A DNA stretch of 26,923 nt from Pseudoruminococcus_B sp937901805 (GCA_963560245.1 CAUWNS010000027.1:1-26923); one strand, 5' to 3'. Numbered from the stretch's first letter, positions 7,595 to 15,184 are shown. The notes: generated from the letters alone by a model not told the origin. Program-made: numbers and translations.

Positions 7595-7858
7595 AGATAC
7601 AGTACGCGGTACCACCTGAATTCGGATAAAAAATCCGCACTTTGCCAAAACGGAGACTGACAGGCAGCTCGATTTTGCTTCCGTTGTAACGTGTGGAATT
7701 CACGTCGGAGCCTACTTAGAAGAACATACTCCCGTTCGGTCCGCGACTCTGAGGCTACTTTCCAACAGGTTCCAATACGGCGCTCCCACCACCGGCCGCT
7801 CTCTAAAAATGGAAATCCTGTTATACTTCTCCTCTTCACTGTCTTTTGCCGTTATATT
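7557..7858 (-). ncRNA. T-box riboswitch, specifier GUA (valine)
   Basis: The transcript starts near 7858. Stem I: the AGAAGUA side of the specifier loop (7830-7824), then AACAGG and UUCC pairing with GGAA and CCUGUU, enclosing the AGAGAG...GGUGG distal elements. The 3' side of the loop reads GGAA-A-GUA-G before the CCUC helix. In the well-known glyQS T-box the same GAA-A is followed directly by the specifier (GGC), so by alignment the specifier here is GUA at 7758-7756, valine. The T-box motif AGGUGGUACCGCG is at 7617-7605; its UGGU bulge expects tRNA ending ACCA, as tRNA-Val normally does. A terminator follows. Binding of uncharged tRNA-Val would allow read-through into the acyl-CoA ligase. 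Confidence 0.9.
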
Positions 7859-7864
7859 TTGTTT

Positions 7865-7894
7865 ATCATAGCACCGTATTAAATCAACTGTCAA
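7865..7894 (-). promoter_or_regulatory. sigma-A promoter of the T-box/ligase transcript
   Basis: Minus strand -35 TTGACA (7894-7889), 18-bp spacer, -10 TATGAT (7870-7865). It lies 29 bp after the stop of the upstream small gene, with no terminator between, so some read-through from that gene is possible. Confidence 0.8.
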
Positions 7895-7922
7895 TCGGTA
7901 GATTCAAAAATCGGAAATTTTA

Positions 7923-8105
7923 CTAAAAATCCTCTTCCTCTTCTTCCAAGTTTGCCAACGCCACACGGACAGCTTCGATGACAAATGCTGAAAAAGTGCA
8001 GTCTTTGCCCGCAATGGATTCCTCAATCTTTTCTACCATCGGAATGGGAAAGCGAACTGTCTTGGTCATTGTAGGCGGCTGAGATGGTATTCTGAATTTT
8101 TCCAT
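7923..8105 (-). CDS. Small ribbon-helix-helix (Arc/MetJ/CopG-type) protein
   Basis: 60-aa predicted DNA-binding protein. After a short Pro-rich N-terminus, TKTVRFPIPMVEKIEESI forms the beta strand and first helix, and TFSAFVIEAVRVALANL the second helix of a ribbon-helix-helix fold, which binds DNA as a dimer with the strand in the major groove. It ends in an acidic tail EEEEEDF. Shine-Dalgarno AAAGGGGG is about 10 nt before the ATG. No toxin partner is adjacent, so it is not an obvious toxin-antitoxin pair; it may be a free-standing regulator. It lies directly upstream of the T-box promoter and divergent from the candidate small RNA, so either may be its target (inference). Confidence 0.72.
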   Translation of the reverse strand: MEKFRIPSQPPTMTKTVRFPIPMVEKIEESIAGKDCTFSAFVIEAVRVALANLEEEEEDF

Positions 8106-8210
8106 AAGCTTTTTCCCCCTTTCTCTGTATTTCTATTATGCACAAAATTGACGTATTATAATAGAAGACAATTGATGGATAAAAGATTTATAATATTTTA
8201 AACAAATATA
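8106..8210. other. Short AT-rich region between the divergent RHH gene and candidate small RNA
   Basis: A minus-strand TATAAT at 8160-8155 may be the -10 of the ribbon-helix-helix gene, but I see no good -35. Otherwise no feature. Confidence 0.35.
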
Positions 8211-8239
8211 TTGCTATAGAATTTTAAAAATGATATAAT
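8211..8239 (+). promoter_or_regulatory. Strong extended -10 promoter of the candidate small RNA
   Basis: Plus strand -35 TTGCTA (8211-8216), 17-bp spacer, -10 TATAAT (8234-8239) preceded by TGA, giving a full extended -10 (TGnTATAAT). No open frame with a ribosome-binding site follows, which suggests an untranslated RNA. Confidence 0.72.
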
Positions 8240-8245
8240 AGAAAT

Positions 8246-8499
8246 ACCAATTTATAAATTCTGTATTCTCTCCAAATTCAGTACAGAACCCATGAATTGG
8301 CAATTGGGTTTTTCAGCAGTTGGTTTTCGCATTTCCAACAAAAATGAAAAACCCATACACCTGTCTGCTGGATTCTCTCCATAAAATCCAGCATCTTCCA
8401 AAATAGGGCATGCCGATTCTCCCATACTTGTCGGCATGCCCTCCTTCCTTTTTACAAAAAACTCCCCTCAGTTCAATACTGAAGGGAGTTTTTTGTTTT
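8246..8499 (+). ncRNA. Candidate small RNA with repeated anti-Shine-Dalgarno loops
   Basis: About 254 nt between a strong promoter and a terminator. Four hairpins precede the terminator: (1) TTCTGTA 8259-8265 with 8282-8288; (2) GGGTTTTTCA 8306-8315 with 8345-8354, plus an inner GTTGG/CCAAC; (3) TGCTGGATT 8366-8374 with 8385-8393; (4) a perfect 12-bp stem 8405-8416 with 8431-8442. Hairpins 1, 3 and 4 start their loops with the same motif: AUUCUCUCC, AUUCUCUCC, AUUCUCCC. The linker after hairpin 4 reads CCUCCUUCC, like the 16S anti-Shine-Dalgarno. Pyrimidine loops of this kind are how Gram-positive sRNAs of the LhrC/C-rich-motif type block ribosome binding (established). I do not recognise this RNA. 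A 30-codon frame from 8293 has no ribosome-binding site. Confidence 0.6.
8456..8499. terminator. Bidirectional terminator shared by the small RNA and the mutS2-GNAT operon
   Basis: Stem ACTCCC-TCAGT (8461-8472) with ACTGA-GGGAGT (8478-8489), one C/A mismatch, 5-nt loop. It has TTTTTTGTTTT on the plus side and a T tract on the minus side as well. It lies between the convergent candidate RNA and the GNAT gene that ends at 8549. Confidence 0.88.
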
Positions 8500-8548
8500 C
8501 AATCTATATGCTTATCCCCTGCTATCAGTGACAATGGGGATATCCAAA

Positions 8549-8821
8549 TTATTTAAGCAGTTCGCGGTATTCCCCATGCTTTTCAAACCATTTCACCGCA
8601 TAGGAACAGGTTGGAAAAATCTGTTTTCCATTTGCTTTGGCGTAATCCACAACTGCCTGCATGAGTTTCCCCGCAGCGCCCTGGCCGCGGAGCGATTCAT
8701 CTACAAAGGTGTGGTTGAGATGAAGCACTCCCGGCGTTTCTTCCGGAAACGTCACCTCAGCCACTGTTTTTCCCTGCGCATCGGCCTGATAAATCCTGCC
8801 TGTCTGAACTTGAAATTGCAT
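8549..8821 (-). CDS. Small GNAT-fold N-acetyltransferase (YjdJ/NATD1-like)
   Basis: 90-aa single-domain acetyltransferase of the short GNAT class (Pfam GNAT_acetyltr_2 type, by recognition). The acetyl-CoA pyrophosphate-binding loop RGQGAAGKLM is at about 45-54, preceded by LNHTFVDESL, and the end has the family signature IFPTCSYAVKWFEKHGEY. Substrate unknown for this class. Shine-Dalgarno GGAGGGG is 6 nt before the ATG. It follows mutS2 by 18 bp on the same strand and precedes a terminator, so it is the last gene of that operon. Confidence 0.85.
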   Translation of the reverse strand: MQFQVQTGRIYQADAQGKTVAEVTFPEETPGVLHLNHTFVDESLRGQGAAGKLMQAVVDYAKANGKQIFPTCSYAVKWFEKHGEYRELLK

Positions 8822-8839
8822 GACGGCCCCTCCTGCCTG

Positions 8840-11224
8840 TTATTTGAGTTCTACAATCGTTACGCCGCTTTCGCCTTCGCCATAGGTTCCCAGGCGGAAG
8901 GTGCGGACATGTTTGTTCCTGCGCAAAAAAGTCTGCACTGCGGTACGGAGCACGCCGGTTCCCTTTCCGTGGATCACAGTGACGACGTTGATTCCCGTCA
9001 TGACTGCATTATCCAGAAACTGATCAAGTTCCATCACGGCTTCTTCGGCATTCATCCCGCGCAGATCAAGTTCTGTACTGACTTTCCGAGTGGCTTTGGT
9101 CTTAGCCGTCGTATAGCCGCCCCGTTTCTGTTTTGGTTTTTCCGGCTGGCCTTCCACCAGCTGGAGATTTAACTGTTTCACCGTCGTGCGGATAAGGCCT
9201 GCCTGTACCAGGACATTCCCGCTATTATCCGGGAGTTCCAGAACAGTCGCTTTTTTGTTTAAATCCACAATGAGAACCGTATCCCCAATTTTGAGCGCAC
9301 GGGGAAGCACATATCCTTCATTGCTGCGCTGAGCAACCGGATCGGCTTTGGAGGAAAGCTCCTTGAGTTTCTGGCGGGTTTTTCCCCTTGCCATGGCGGT
9401 GAGTTCCCCGAACTGCTCTTTATTTTTCTGTTTGCGGATTTCTTCGAGTTCTTCGAGCAGTTTTTGGGACTGGAGCTGGACGTCCGCCACAATTTTTTTT
9501 GCCTGGGCGCGCGCGCGTTCCATTTCCTGTTCGCGGATATTCTCGAGATTTTTCCTCAACTTCGCGGCTTCCGCTTTCAGGCGGGCCGTCTCCCGCTCCT
9601 GTTCGGCAACGGATGCACGCTCGTTTTCCAGTTTCTGGCGCGTAGCTTCCAATCCCTCCACAACATCCTCAAAACGGGCGCTATCCGAGGAAACCAGTTC
9701 TCTTGCGCGGTCAATAATCTGATCCGAGATACCAAGCCGTTTGGAGATGGCAAAGGCATTGGATCGCCCGGGCACTCCGATAAGCAGACGGTAAGTGGGG
9801 CGCAGAGTTGCCACATCAAATTCACAGCAGGCGTTTTCTACGCCAGGCGTTTGCAGGGCAAAAATCTTCAGTTCCGCATAGTGGGTGGTCGCCGCAATCT
9901 TGCAGCCAAAGGCGCGCAGCTGTTCCAGAATGGAAGTGGCGAGCGCCGCGCCTTCCACCGGATCGGTTCCGGCACCGAGTTCATCAAGCAGGACAAAACT
10001 CTCGTCATCCGCATCTTCCAAAATGGTCCGGATATTCGTCATATGTGCGGAAAAAGTGGAGAGATTCTGCTCAATGCTCTGTTCGTCCCCGATATCCACC
10101 AGCACATGAGAGAAATAGGAAAGGCGGCTGCCCTCTGCGGCAGGGATCATCAGGCCGCACATCGCCATCAGCGTGAGCAGGCCAAGCGTCTTGATAGAAA
10201 CGGTTTTACCTCCGGTATTCGGCCCGGTGATGACAAGAGTATCAAATTCTTCTCCCAGGCGGATATCTGTCGGCACAATCTGGCTGTCCGGGATGAGCGG
10301 ATGACGCGCCTTGCGGAGATCGATTTTCCCCTCCTGGTTGAGTTCCGGGACGACGGCGCGCATTTCGTCCGCAAGTTTTGCCTTGGCAAAGAGCAGATCA
10401 ATTTCCAGAATCGTGTCGTAATCCGCAAGGATGGTCTGTGCATATGCGCCGACTTCCTCGGAAAGCTGGCGCAAAATCCGTTCAATTTCCTGCCGCTCCT
10501 TCTGTTCCAGGACGCGGATTTCATTGTTTGCCTCCACCACTGCCATCGGTTCGACGAACACGGTAGCACCGCTCGCAGAAGTGTCGTGAACCAGGCCCTT
10601 GATTTCCCCTCGGCACTCCGCGCGCACAGGTACGACAAAGCGCCCGTCGCGGATGGTGACGATCTGATCCTGCAGAAACTTGGCATAGGCGGAGGAATGT
10701 ATCATCTTATCCAGCTGATCGCGGGCACGCGACTGGGCGCGTTTGATCTTCCTGCGGATCTGATACAAGTCGTCCGAGGCGTCGTCCGCCATCTCTTCTT
10801 CAGACAGGATACAGCTAGTCAGATGGGTTTCCAGCGGTTTGTTCGGCGTCAGTGAGGAAAACATCTCATCCAGAATAGAATCCGCCGCTTCCTCCTTGCG
10901 GCGGTACTGGGTCAGGCCGCGCACAGTACGCAGCACCTCGGCAATCCGCAGCAGTTCCAGCATGGTCAGCTGTGCGCCCGCCTCGGCCCGTTTGAGCGAG
11001 TTAACCGGCGACTTAACGGCAAGCAGGGCCGGCGCGGAAAAGCGCTTGAGCATACTGTATGCCTCGTTGGTCATCGCCATATCCCGGCAGGCCTGTGCAT
11101 AGGAGCGAGCCGGCTCTATTTCCAGGGCGCGCTGCTGCGTATCTGCGCAGACTGCCAGATTGGCCAGGCGTTCGAGGATTTTCCCCAGTTCGAGCGCCTT
11201 TATTGTCTTTTTATGATCATACAT
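8840..11224 (-). CDS. mutS2: MutS2 / RqcU, ATPase with Smr endonuclease domain
   Basis: 794 aa. MutS2 proteins suppress recombination in some bacteria and, in Bacillus subtilis, act on collided ribosomes (RqcU). Domains: N-terminal core/clamp (1 to about 300); ATPase with Walker A GPNTGGKT at about 334-341 and Walker B/D-loop LDELGAGTDP near 411; a long Glu/Arg-rich coiled coil (about 520-610); a KOW-like segment (IGDTVLIVDLNKKATV); and a C-terminal Smr domain (about 715-794) with LDLRGMNAEEA and HGKGTGVLR. All key motifs are intact. The start chosen is ATG 11224 (MYDHKK), with AAGGGGG upstream; it overlaps the recO stop by 8 bp. Longer N-terminal versions only translate recO in another frame. 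Confidence 0.95.
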   Translation of the reverse strand: MYDHKKTIKALELGKILERLANLAVCADTQQRALEIEPARSYAQACRDMAMTNEAYSMLKRFSAPALLAVKSPVNSLKRAEAGAQLTMLELLRIAEVLRTVRGLTQYRRKEEAADSILDEMFSSLTPNKPLETHLTSCILSEEEMADDASDDLYQIRRKIKRAQSRARDQLDKMIHSSAYAKFLQDQIVTIRDGRFVVPVRAECRGEIKGLVHDTSASGATVFVEPMAVVEANNEIRVLEQKERQEIERILRQLSEEVGAYAQTILADYDTILEIDLLFAKAKLADEMRAVVPELNQEGKIDLRKARHPLIPDSQIVPTDIRLGEEFDTLVITGPNTGGKTVSIKTLGLLTLMAMCGLMIPAAEGSRLSYFSHVLVDIGDEQSIEQNLSTFSAHMTNIRTILEDADDESFVLLDELGAGTDPVEGAALATSILEQLRAFGCKIAATTHYAELKIFALQTPGVENACCEFDVATLRPTYRLLIGVPGRSNAFAISKRLGISDQIIDRARELVSSDSARFEDVVEGLEATRQKLENERASVAEQERETARLKAEAAKLRKNLENIREQEMERARAQAKKIVADVQLQSQKLLEELEEIRKQKNKEQFGELTAMARGKTRQKLKELSSKADPVAQRSNEGYVLPRALKIGDTVLIVDLNKKATVLELPDNSGNVLVQAGLIRTTVKQLNLQLVEGQPEKPKQKRGGYTTAKTKATRKVSTELDLRGMNAEEAVMELDQFLDNAVMTGINVVTVIHGKGTGVLRTAVQTFLRRNKHVRTFRLGTYGEGESGVTIVELK

Positions 11225-12038
11225 TTCCCATTTCCCCCTTGTGGTCGGCCTTTTCCGATTCGCCGCGGGGATATGTAGGCTGTTGTGCAAGCGAATGGTA
11301 AAATTCCAGCGCCGGATAACTCTTTCCTGTCTGGGCAAGCAAAAAGCGCTCGCACACAAGGGCAAGACTTTTGAGCGATGGCTCCGGAATGGAAAAGGCA
11401 AATAATTTTTCAAAATCGCTGTAGATAATATGGCGCATCCCGGCAAGCACCGTCCGATCGACGGCAATCCGGTATCCCGCCTGTCCGGAAGAGGCGTTCA
11501 TATAGCAGGAATCACAGAACATATCGCCCTGCACCGGGGAAAAATAAAAACGCGCGCTGTCATAGTCCCCACACTGGGCACACCCTACTAAATCCGGCAT
11601 AAATCCGGAGATCGCAAGCAGGCGCAGTTCAAACACCGCCTTAATCAGAGAGGGAGGGCGCTTGTCCTTTTCCAGATAGTGCAGGGCGTTGAGCAGAAGG
11701 CGCAGCGGTTCCTCCGCCGGTTCTTCCGGCGGAATCATATAATAGGCAAGCTGCGCAAAATAGCCGCCTAATGCAATTTTTTCAATATTCCCGCGCAAGC
11801 CAAAAAAAATTTCCCGTACCTCAGCAGAGTTGAGGGAATACCGCTCCTTATGATAAAACAATTCCAGCTGGGAATAGCAGAGCAGATCCGTCGCCGTACC
11901 GAATTTGGAACGCGCCCGCCTGGCGTTTTTTGCCCAGACCGAAAGAACACCCCTGTCACGGGTAAGCAACGTGACAAGGATGTCGGACTCACCTATCGTT
12001 TGCTGGTGGATGACAATCCCATCGGTGCGAAGCTGCAT
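11217..12038 (-). CDS. recO: DNA repair protein RecO
   Basis: Recombination mediator of the RecFOR pathway; displaces SSB and loads RecA with RecR. 273 aa. N-terminal OB-fold begins QLRTDGIVIHQQTIGESDILVTLLT, the family signature. A zinc-finger Cys set sits at C153, C156, C175 and C178. The ATG at 12038 has AAGGAGA 8 nt upstream. The gene starts inside the 3' end of yqzL and overlaps mutS2 at its end, so it is tightly packed in the era-yqzL-recO-mutS2 order. Conserved features are complete. Confidence 0.94.
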   Translation of the reverse strand: MQLRTDGIVIHQQTIGESDILVTLLTRDRGVLSVWAKNARRARSKFGTATDLLCYSQLELFYHKERYSLNSAEVREIFFGLRGNIEKIALGGYFAQLAYYMIPPEEPAEEPLRLLLNALHYLEKDKRPPSLIKAVFELRLLAISGFMPDLVGCAQCGDYDSARFYFSPVQGDMFCDSCYMNASSGQAGYRIAVDRTVLAGMRHIIYSDFEKLFAFSIPEPSLKSLALVCERFLLAQTGKSYPALEFYHSLAQQPTYPRGESEKADHKGEMGNV

Positions 12039-12156
12039 TTTGCGTCTCCTTTTGTACAGTGCCCATCTTTGCGGGATGTTCTGCCTGCCGGTATGCAAGA
12101 TAGGCGTTTACGCTTCCGGTCCTCTCAAAGATTTTCCATGCTGTCTTTTCTTCCAC
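11989..12156 (-). CDS. yqzL: YqzL-family small protein between era and recO
   Basis: 55 aa from a GTG at 12156 (GAGAGGGGG 7 nt upstream). The start VEEKTAWKIFERTGSVNAYL matches the YqzL pattern of a Trp-x-x-F-x-x-TG-x-hydrophobic-x-x-YL motif in the first 20 residues. In Bacillus subtilis yqzL lies between era and recO, the same place as here; its function is unknown. The last 50 bp overlap the recO start in another frame. A -10-like TATAAT (12225-12220) lies upstream, but without a clear -35. Easily missed because of the GTG start and short length. Confidence 0.72.
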   Translation of the reverse strand: MEEKTAWKIFERTGSVNAYLAYRQAEHPAKMGTVQKETQNAASHRWDCHPPANDR

Positions 12157-12307
12157 AGCAGATCCCCCTCTCCGTTTTTTTGAAAAATACCTGTACAAAA
12201 ATTGTGTGCAGATATTTTCATTATATGACCGGAAAAAGGAACCATTTCCTATAAAATGCGCCAAACAATTTTTTGAATATTAGAAATTCTGCCTGTCCTT
12301 CCCGCTA

Positions 12308-13201
12308 TCATAGATAACCGAAGGAGCGGAGAATCCCCTCTTTATTGCGCCAGTCGTCTTTTACTTTCACCCAACACTGCAAGTTCACGCGAATTCCCAG
12401 AAAACGTTCGATATCCACCCTGGATTCGCTCGCAATTTTTTTGAGCATTTTCCCGCCTTTTCCGATAATCATACCCTTATGGCTGTCCTTTTCGCAGAAA
12501 ATCGTCACGTCGATATCCATCATATCGGATTGCTCGCGCTCGCGCATTTTTTCCACAGAAACCGCTGTCCCGTGCGGGATTTCATCGCGCAGGTTGCGCA
12601 GGAGCTTTTCCCGTACAATTTCCGAGACGATGACGCGCTCAGGCTGATCGGTCAAGGTATCCTCCGGGAAAAAATGCGGGCCTTCGTACAAATACCCTTT
12701 GATCTGCGCAAGCAATTCCTCAACGCCCTCTCCAGTCTGCGCGGACACAGGGATAACCGCGTCAAACGCATATAAAGCGCTGAGCTGCGCAATACGTGCA
12801 AGGAGCCTTTCCTTTTCCAGTATGGTGTCGATTTTATTGATTACCAGCACAACGGGCACGCCCAGTTTTCCGAAAGTATCCACAAGATCGCGCTCGGATG
12901 CAGCGATCTCTCCTTCCGGTTCTGCAACAAAGAGGACGGCGTCTACATCCGCAACCGAATCATGCACCTGTTCGACCATGTATTCTCCAAGTTTTGTCCT
13001 CGGTTTATGCAGGCCCGGCGTATCGATAAAGACAATCTGATCCCTGCCGTCCGTTAAAACCCCCGTAATCCGGTTGCGGGTGGTCTGCGGTTTTGAGGAT
13101 ACAATAGCCAGTTTTTCCCCTAAAAAGCGATTCAGCAACGATGATTTTCCAACATTTGGCTTTCCGACAATGGCGACAAAGCCGCTGCGTGTCTGTTCCA
13201 T
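12308..13201 (-). CDS. era: GTPase Era
   Basis: Essential GTPase that binds the 3' end of 16S rRNA and assists 30S assembly. 297 aa. G1 GKPNVGKS at 13-20, Thr-rich switch (SSKPQTTRNRITG), G3 DTPG at 60-63, G4 NKID near 124, G5 SAQTG near 152. C-terminal KH domain near 225-275 with IIGKGGKMLKKI. Start ATG 13201, Shine-Dalgarno GGGAG 7 nt upstream, 1 bp after the dgkA stop. The normal family length and motifs are all present. Confidence 0.96.
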   Translation of the reverse strand: MEQTRSGFVAIVGKPNVGKSSLLNRFLGEKLAIVSSKPQTTRNRITGVLTDGRDQIVFIDTPGLHKPRTKLGEYMVEQVHDSVADVDAVLFVAEPEGEIAASERDLVDTFGKLGVPVVLVINKIDTILEKERLLARIAQLSALYAFDAVIPVSAQTGEGVEELLAQIKGYLYEGPHFFPEDTLTDQPERVIVSEIVREKLLRNLRDEIPHGTAVSVEKMREREQSDMMDIDVTIFCEKDSHKGMIIGKGGKMLKKIASESRVDIERFLGIRVNLQCWVKVKDDWRNKEGILRSFGYL

Positions 13202-13202
13202 A

Positions 13203-13697
13203 TTACACTCCCTTTTTCCTGCGCTCCCCCGCATAGATACGGTTTGGCAGAAAGATAAATACAAGCGCTGCCGCAAACACCAGCAAAAAGGCAATCCAGC
13301 GGAAAGGGCTTGCAAGAAAATAATCCCATATTCCAGAAATGACTGCCGGCTGCCAGAACAGCACAACCCCCACAGCCACTGCAAAAATTGCGGACAGCAA
13401 AACCGCGCCCGCAGCGGCATCTTTTGCGATGCGGGCGTTTTCGTGGTATTCCCGGGTATAGAGATCCACCGTTGCTTCCACCGAGGTATTCACTGCCTCG
13501 CATACCATGACCAGGACAATGACACCGAGCAAAAGCAGGAGCTCCCCCCGATCAAAGTGGTAAAACCGTGAAAAATACAGGGTATACCCTGCGGCAACCA
13601 AGTGAAAGCGCATATTCCTTTCATGGACAATACAATACCCGATCCCGCGCAGGGCATAGACAAAACTCTTTAAAAAAGCGAGAAATGATTGTCCCAT
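13203..13697 (-). CDS. dgkA: Diacylglycerol/undecaprenol kinase, with extra C-terminal membrane segments
   Basis: Membrane kinase of the DgkA family; in Gram-positives it phosphorylates undecaprenol for cell-wall lipid carrier recycling. 164 aa. Family signature E67-A-V-N70-T-S-V-E74 followed by D78, and AKDAAAGAV from 91. Three core helices lie in the first 115 residues. About 50 residues follow that a typical Gram-positive DgkA (about 120-130 aa) lacks, with another clear hydrophobic helix (WIAFLLVFAAALVFIFLPN) and a basic tail. Sits between ybeY and era as in many Clostridia. Confidence 0.92.
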   Translation of the reverse strand: MGQSFLAFLKSFVYALRGIGYCIVHERNMRFHLVAAGYTLYFSRFYHFDRGELLLLLGVIVLVMVCEAVNTSVEATVDLYTREYHENARIAKDAAAGAVLLSAIFAVAVGVVLFWQPAVISGIWDYFLASPFRWIAFLLVFAAALVFIFLPNRIYAGERRKKGV

Positions 13698-13700
13698 AAT

Positions 13701-14201
13701 TCAGTTCGGGTCAGAATAGCCTTCCAGCCGGGAAAGTCCCAGACTTTGCATGACTGCTTCCTCTTTCTCCCGCATCTTCATCGCCTCGATATCGTTGCCG
13801 ACATGGTCGTAACCGAGCAGATGCAGCATGGAGTGGGCAGTCAGATATCCAATTTCCCGGCGGAAAGAATGCCCGTACAGCTTTGCCTGTGCATTGGCTT
13901 TTTCCAACGAAATGACCACATCGCCGAGCATATAAGCCCCCGTCTCATAGTTTTTATCATAGACGCCGTTTTCCCCCAGCGGGAAAGAGAGCACATCCGT
14001 TTCGGAGTCGACGTTGCGATGGGTGCGGTTGAGATCCCGGATCTGTTCGTTATCCACAAAAGTCACAGTTACTTCTGCCGGTTTTCCAAACCCCTCCATC
14101 GTAAGCACCGCATTGCAGCAACGGCGGATAAGCAGTCTTGTCCCCGTTGGCACCTTAAACGCTTTTTGTTTGTTGATGATTGTCACTTTTAATCCGTCCA
14201 T
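13701..14201 (-). CDS. ybeY: Endoribonuclease YbeY (rRNA maturation)
   Basis: Metal-dependent RNase needed for 16S 3'-end processing and ribosome quality control. 166 aa from ATG 14201. The zinc motif is H-S-M-L-H-L-L-G-Y-D-H with ligands at about H123, H127 and H133; the upstream LNRTHRNVDSETDVLSFP is also family-typical. A TTG at 14210 in the same frame overlaps the phoH stop (TTGA) and is an alternative start; its spacing to AGGGG is too short, whereas that to the ATG is about 12 nt. Directly follows phoH. Confidence 0.93.
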   Translation of the reverse strand: MDGLKVTIINKQKAFKVPTGTRLLIRRCCNAVLTMEGFGKPAEVTVTFVDNEQIRDLNRTHRNVDSETDVLSFPLGENGVYDKNYETGAYMLGDVVISLEKANAQAKLYGHSFRREIGYLTAHSMLHLLGYDHVGNDIEAMKMREKEEAVMQSLGLSRLEGYSDPN

Positions 14202-14206
14202 TTTGA

Positions 14207-15184
14207 TCAATTTCCCCTATCCTGTTTATTCCTTTTTTCGTAGGCCTTTTCATAAGCCTTTACAATTTCCTGAACCAAATGATGGCGCACAACATCCTTG
14301 TCAGTAAAATAGACGATGGAAATGTCATTGATTCCCTTTAAAATCTTGGTCGCGTCGACAAGACCGCTCCGTTTGGAATCAGGAAGGTCGATTTGAGTAA
14401 TATCCCCAGTGACAACCGCCTTGGAATTGATACCCAGGCGGGTCAAAAACATCTTCATCTGTTCCGGGGTCGTATTCTGCGCTTCATCCAGGATAATAAA
14501 GGAATCATCCAGTGTGCGCCCTCTCATATAGGCGAGCGGCGCAACCTCGATATTCCCCTTTTCCAGATAACGCTGGTAGTTTTCCGCGCCGAGCATATCA
14601 AACAGCGCGTCATACAGCGGACGCAGATAAGGATCCACCTTATTTTGCAGATCGCCCGGCAAAAATCCAAGCTTTTCCCCCGCTTCCACAGCCGGGCGGG
14701 TCAGTACAATGCGGTTGACCTCATGCGCGCGGAATGCGCGCACCGCCATAGCCACGGCAAGGTAAGTTTTTCCGGTTCCGGCCGGTCCCACGCCGAAAAC
14801 AACCGTATTTTTTGCAATTGCATCGACATAGCGCTTTTGTCCAAGGGTTTTCGGCTTGAGCGGGCGTCCCTTTGCAGTGATGCAGATACAGTCGTCGGAA
14901 AGGATGGAGATCTTGTCCTCGCTCCCCTCTTCGACGAGGCTCATCACATAGCGGACATTCTGCTCATTGAGCTGTTCGCCTTTGTTAATCAGGGTAAGCA
15001 GGCCTTCAATACACTTGACAGCCTTGGAAATCTGTTCTTCCTCCCCGGTAATTTTGACATCGCCCCCGCGTGCAACAATGCTTACGCCGTATGTTTCTTC
15101 CAGCATTTTTACATTTTCGTCAAAGCTCCCGAACAGATTGAGAGCATGCTCCATTCTGTCAATCGTAATGATGTGTTCGTGCAT
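14207..15184 (-). CDS. PhoH family ATPase
   Basis: Cytoplasmic P-loop ATPase of the PhoH/YbeZ family, probably an RNA helicase partner of YbeY. 325 aa. N-terminal KH-like part (VSIVARGGDVKITGEEEQI); Walker A GPAGTGKT at 133-140; LTRPAVEAGEKLGFLPGD; Walker B SFIILDEAQNTTPEQM near 237; sensor GD near 265. The start is ATG 15184 (MHEHIITI); an upstream in-frame GTG at 15220 has no ribosome-binding site. In Bacillus and many Clostridia pgpH (yqfF) comes next; here ybeY follows with no pgpH. Confidence 0.93.
   Translation of the reverse strand: MHEHIITIDRMEHALNLFGSFDENVKMLEETYGVSIVARGGDVKITGEEEQISKAVKCIEGLLTLINKGEQLNEQNVRYVMSLVEEGSEDKISILSDDCICITAKGRPLKPKTLGQKRYVDAIAKNTVVFGVGPAGTGKTYLAVAMAVRAFRAHEVNRIVLTRPAVEAGEKLGFLPGDLQNKVDPYLRPLYDALFDMLGAENYQRYLEKGNIEVAPLAYMRGRTLDDSFIILDEAQNTTPEQMKMFLTRLGINSKAVVTGDITQIDLPDSKRSGLVDATKILKGINDISIVYFTDKDVVRHHLVQEIVKAYEKAYEKRNKQDRGN

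Noticed and set aside
7528..7839. N-terminal extension of the acyl-CoA ligase by 104 residues
   Set aside because: These codons run through the T-box specifier loop, T-box motif and terminator. The ATG at 7527 has a good ribosome-binding site and gives the family length.
7923..8105. Toxin-antitoxin pair
   Set aside because: The ribbon-helix-helix protein has no adjacent toxin-like gene on either side.
8293..8385. 30-codon plus-strand frame inside the small RNA
   Set aside because: No ribosome-binding site before the ATG, and the codons lie in stems. A small peptide role is not excluded but is unsupported.
8252..8437. 61-codon minus-strand frame over the candidate small RNA
   Set aside because: It runs through three perfect hairpins and has no ribosome-binding site. 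The opposite strand has a strong promoter and terminator.
9464..10855. 463-codon plus-strand frame
   Set aside because: Antisense to the mutS2 ATPase and coiled-coil regions; composition of a shadow frame.
11225..11467. Longer MutS2 start
   Set aside because: The extra 81 residues translate recO sequence in another frame; ATG 11224 begins the family-typical N-terminus.
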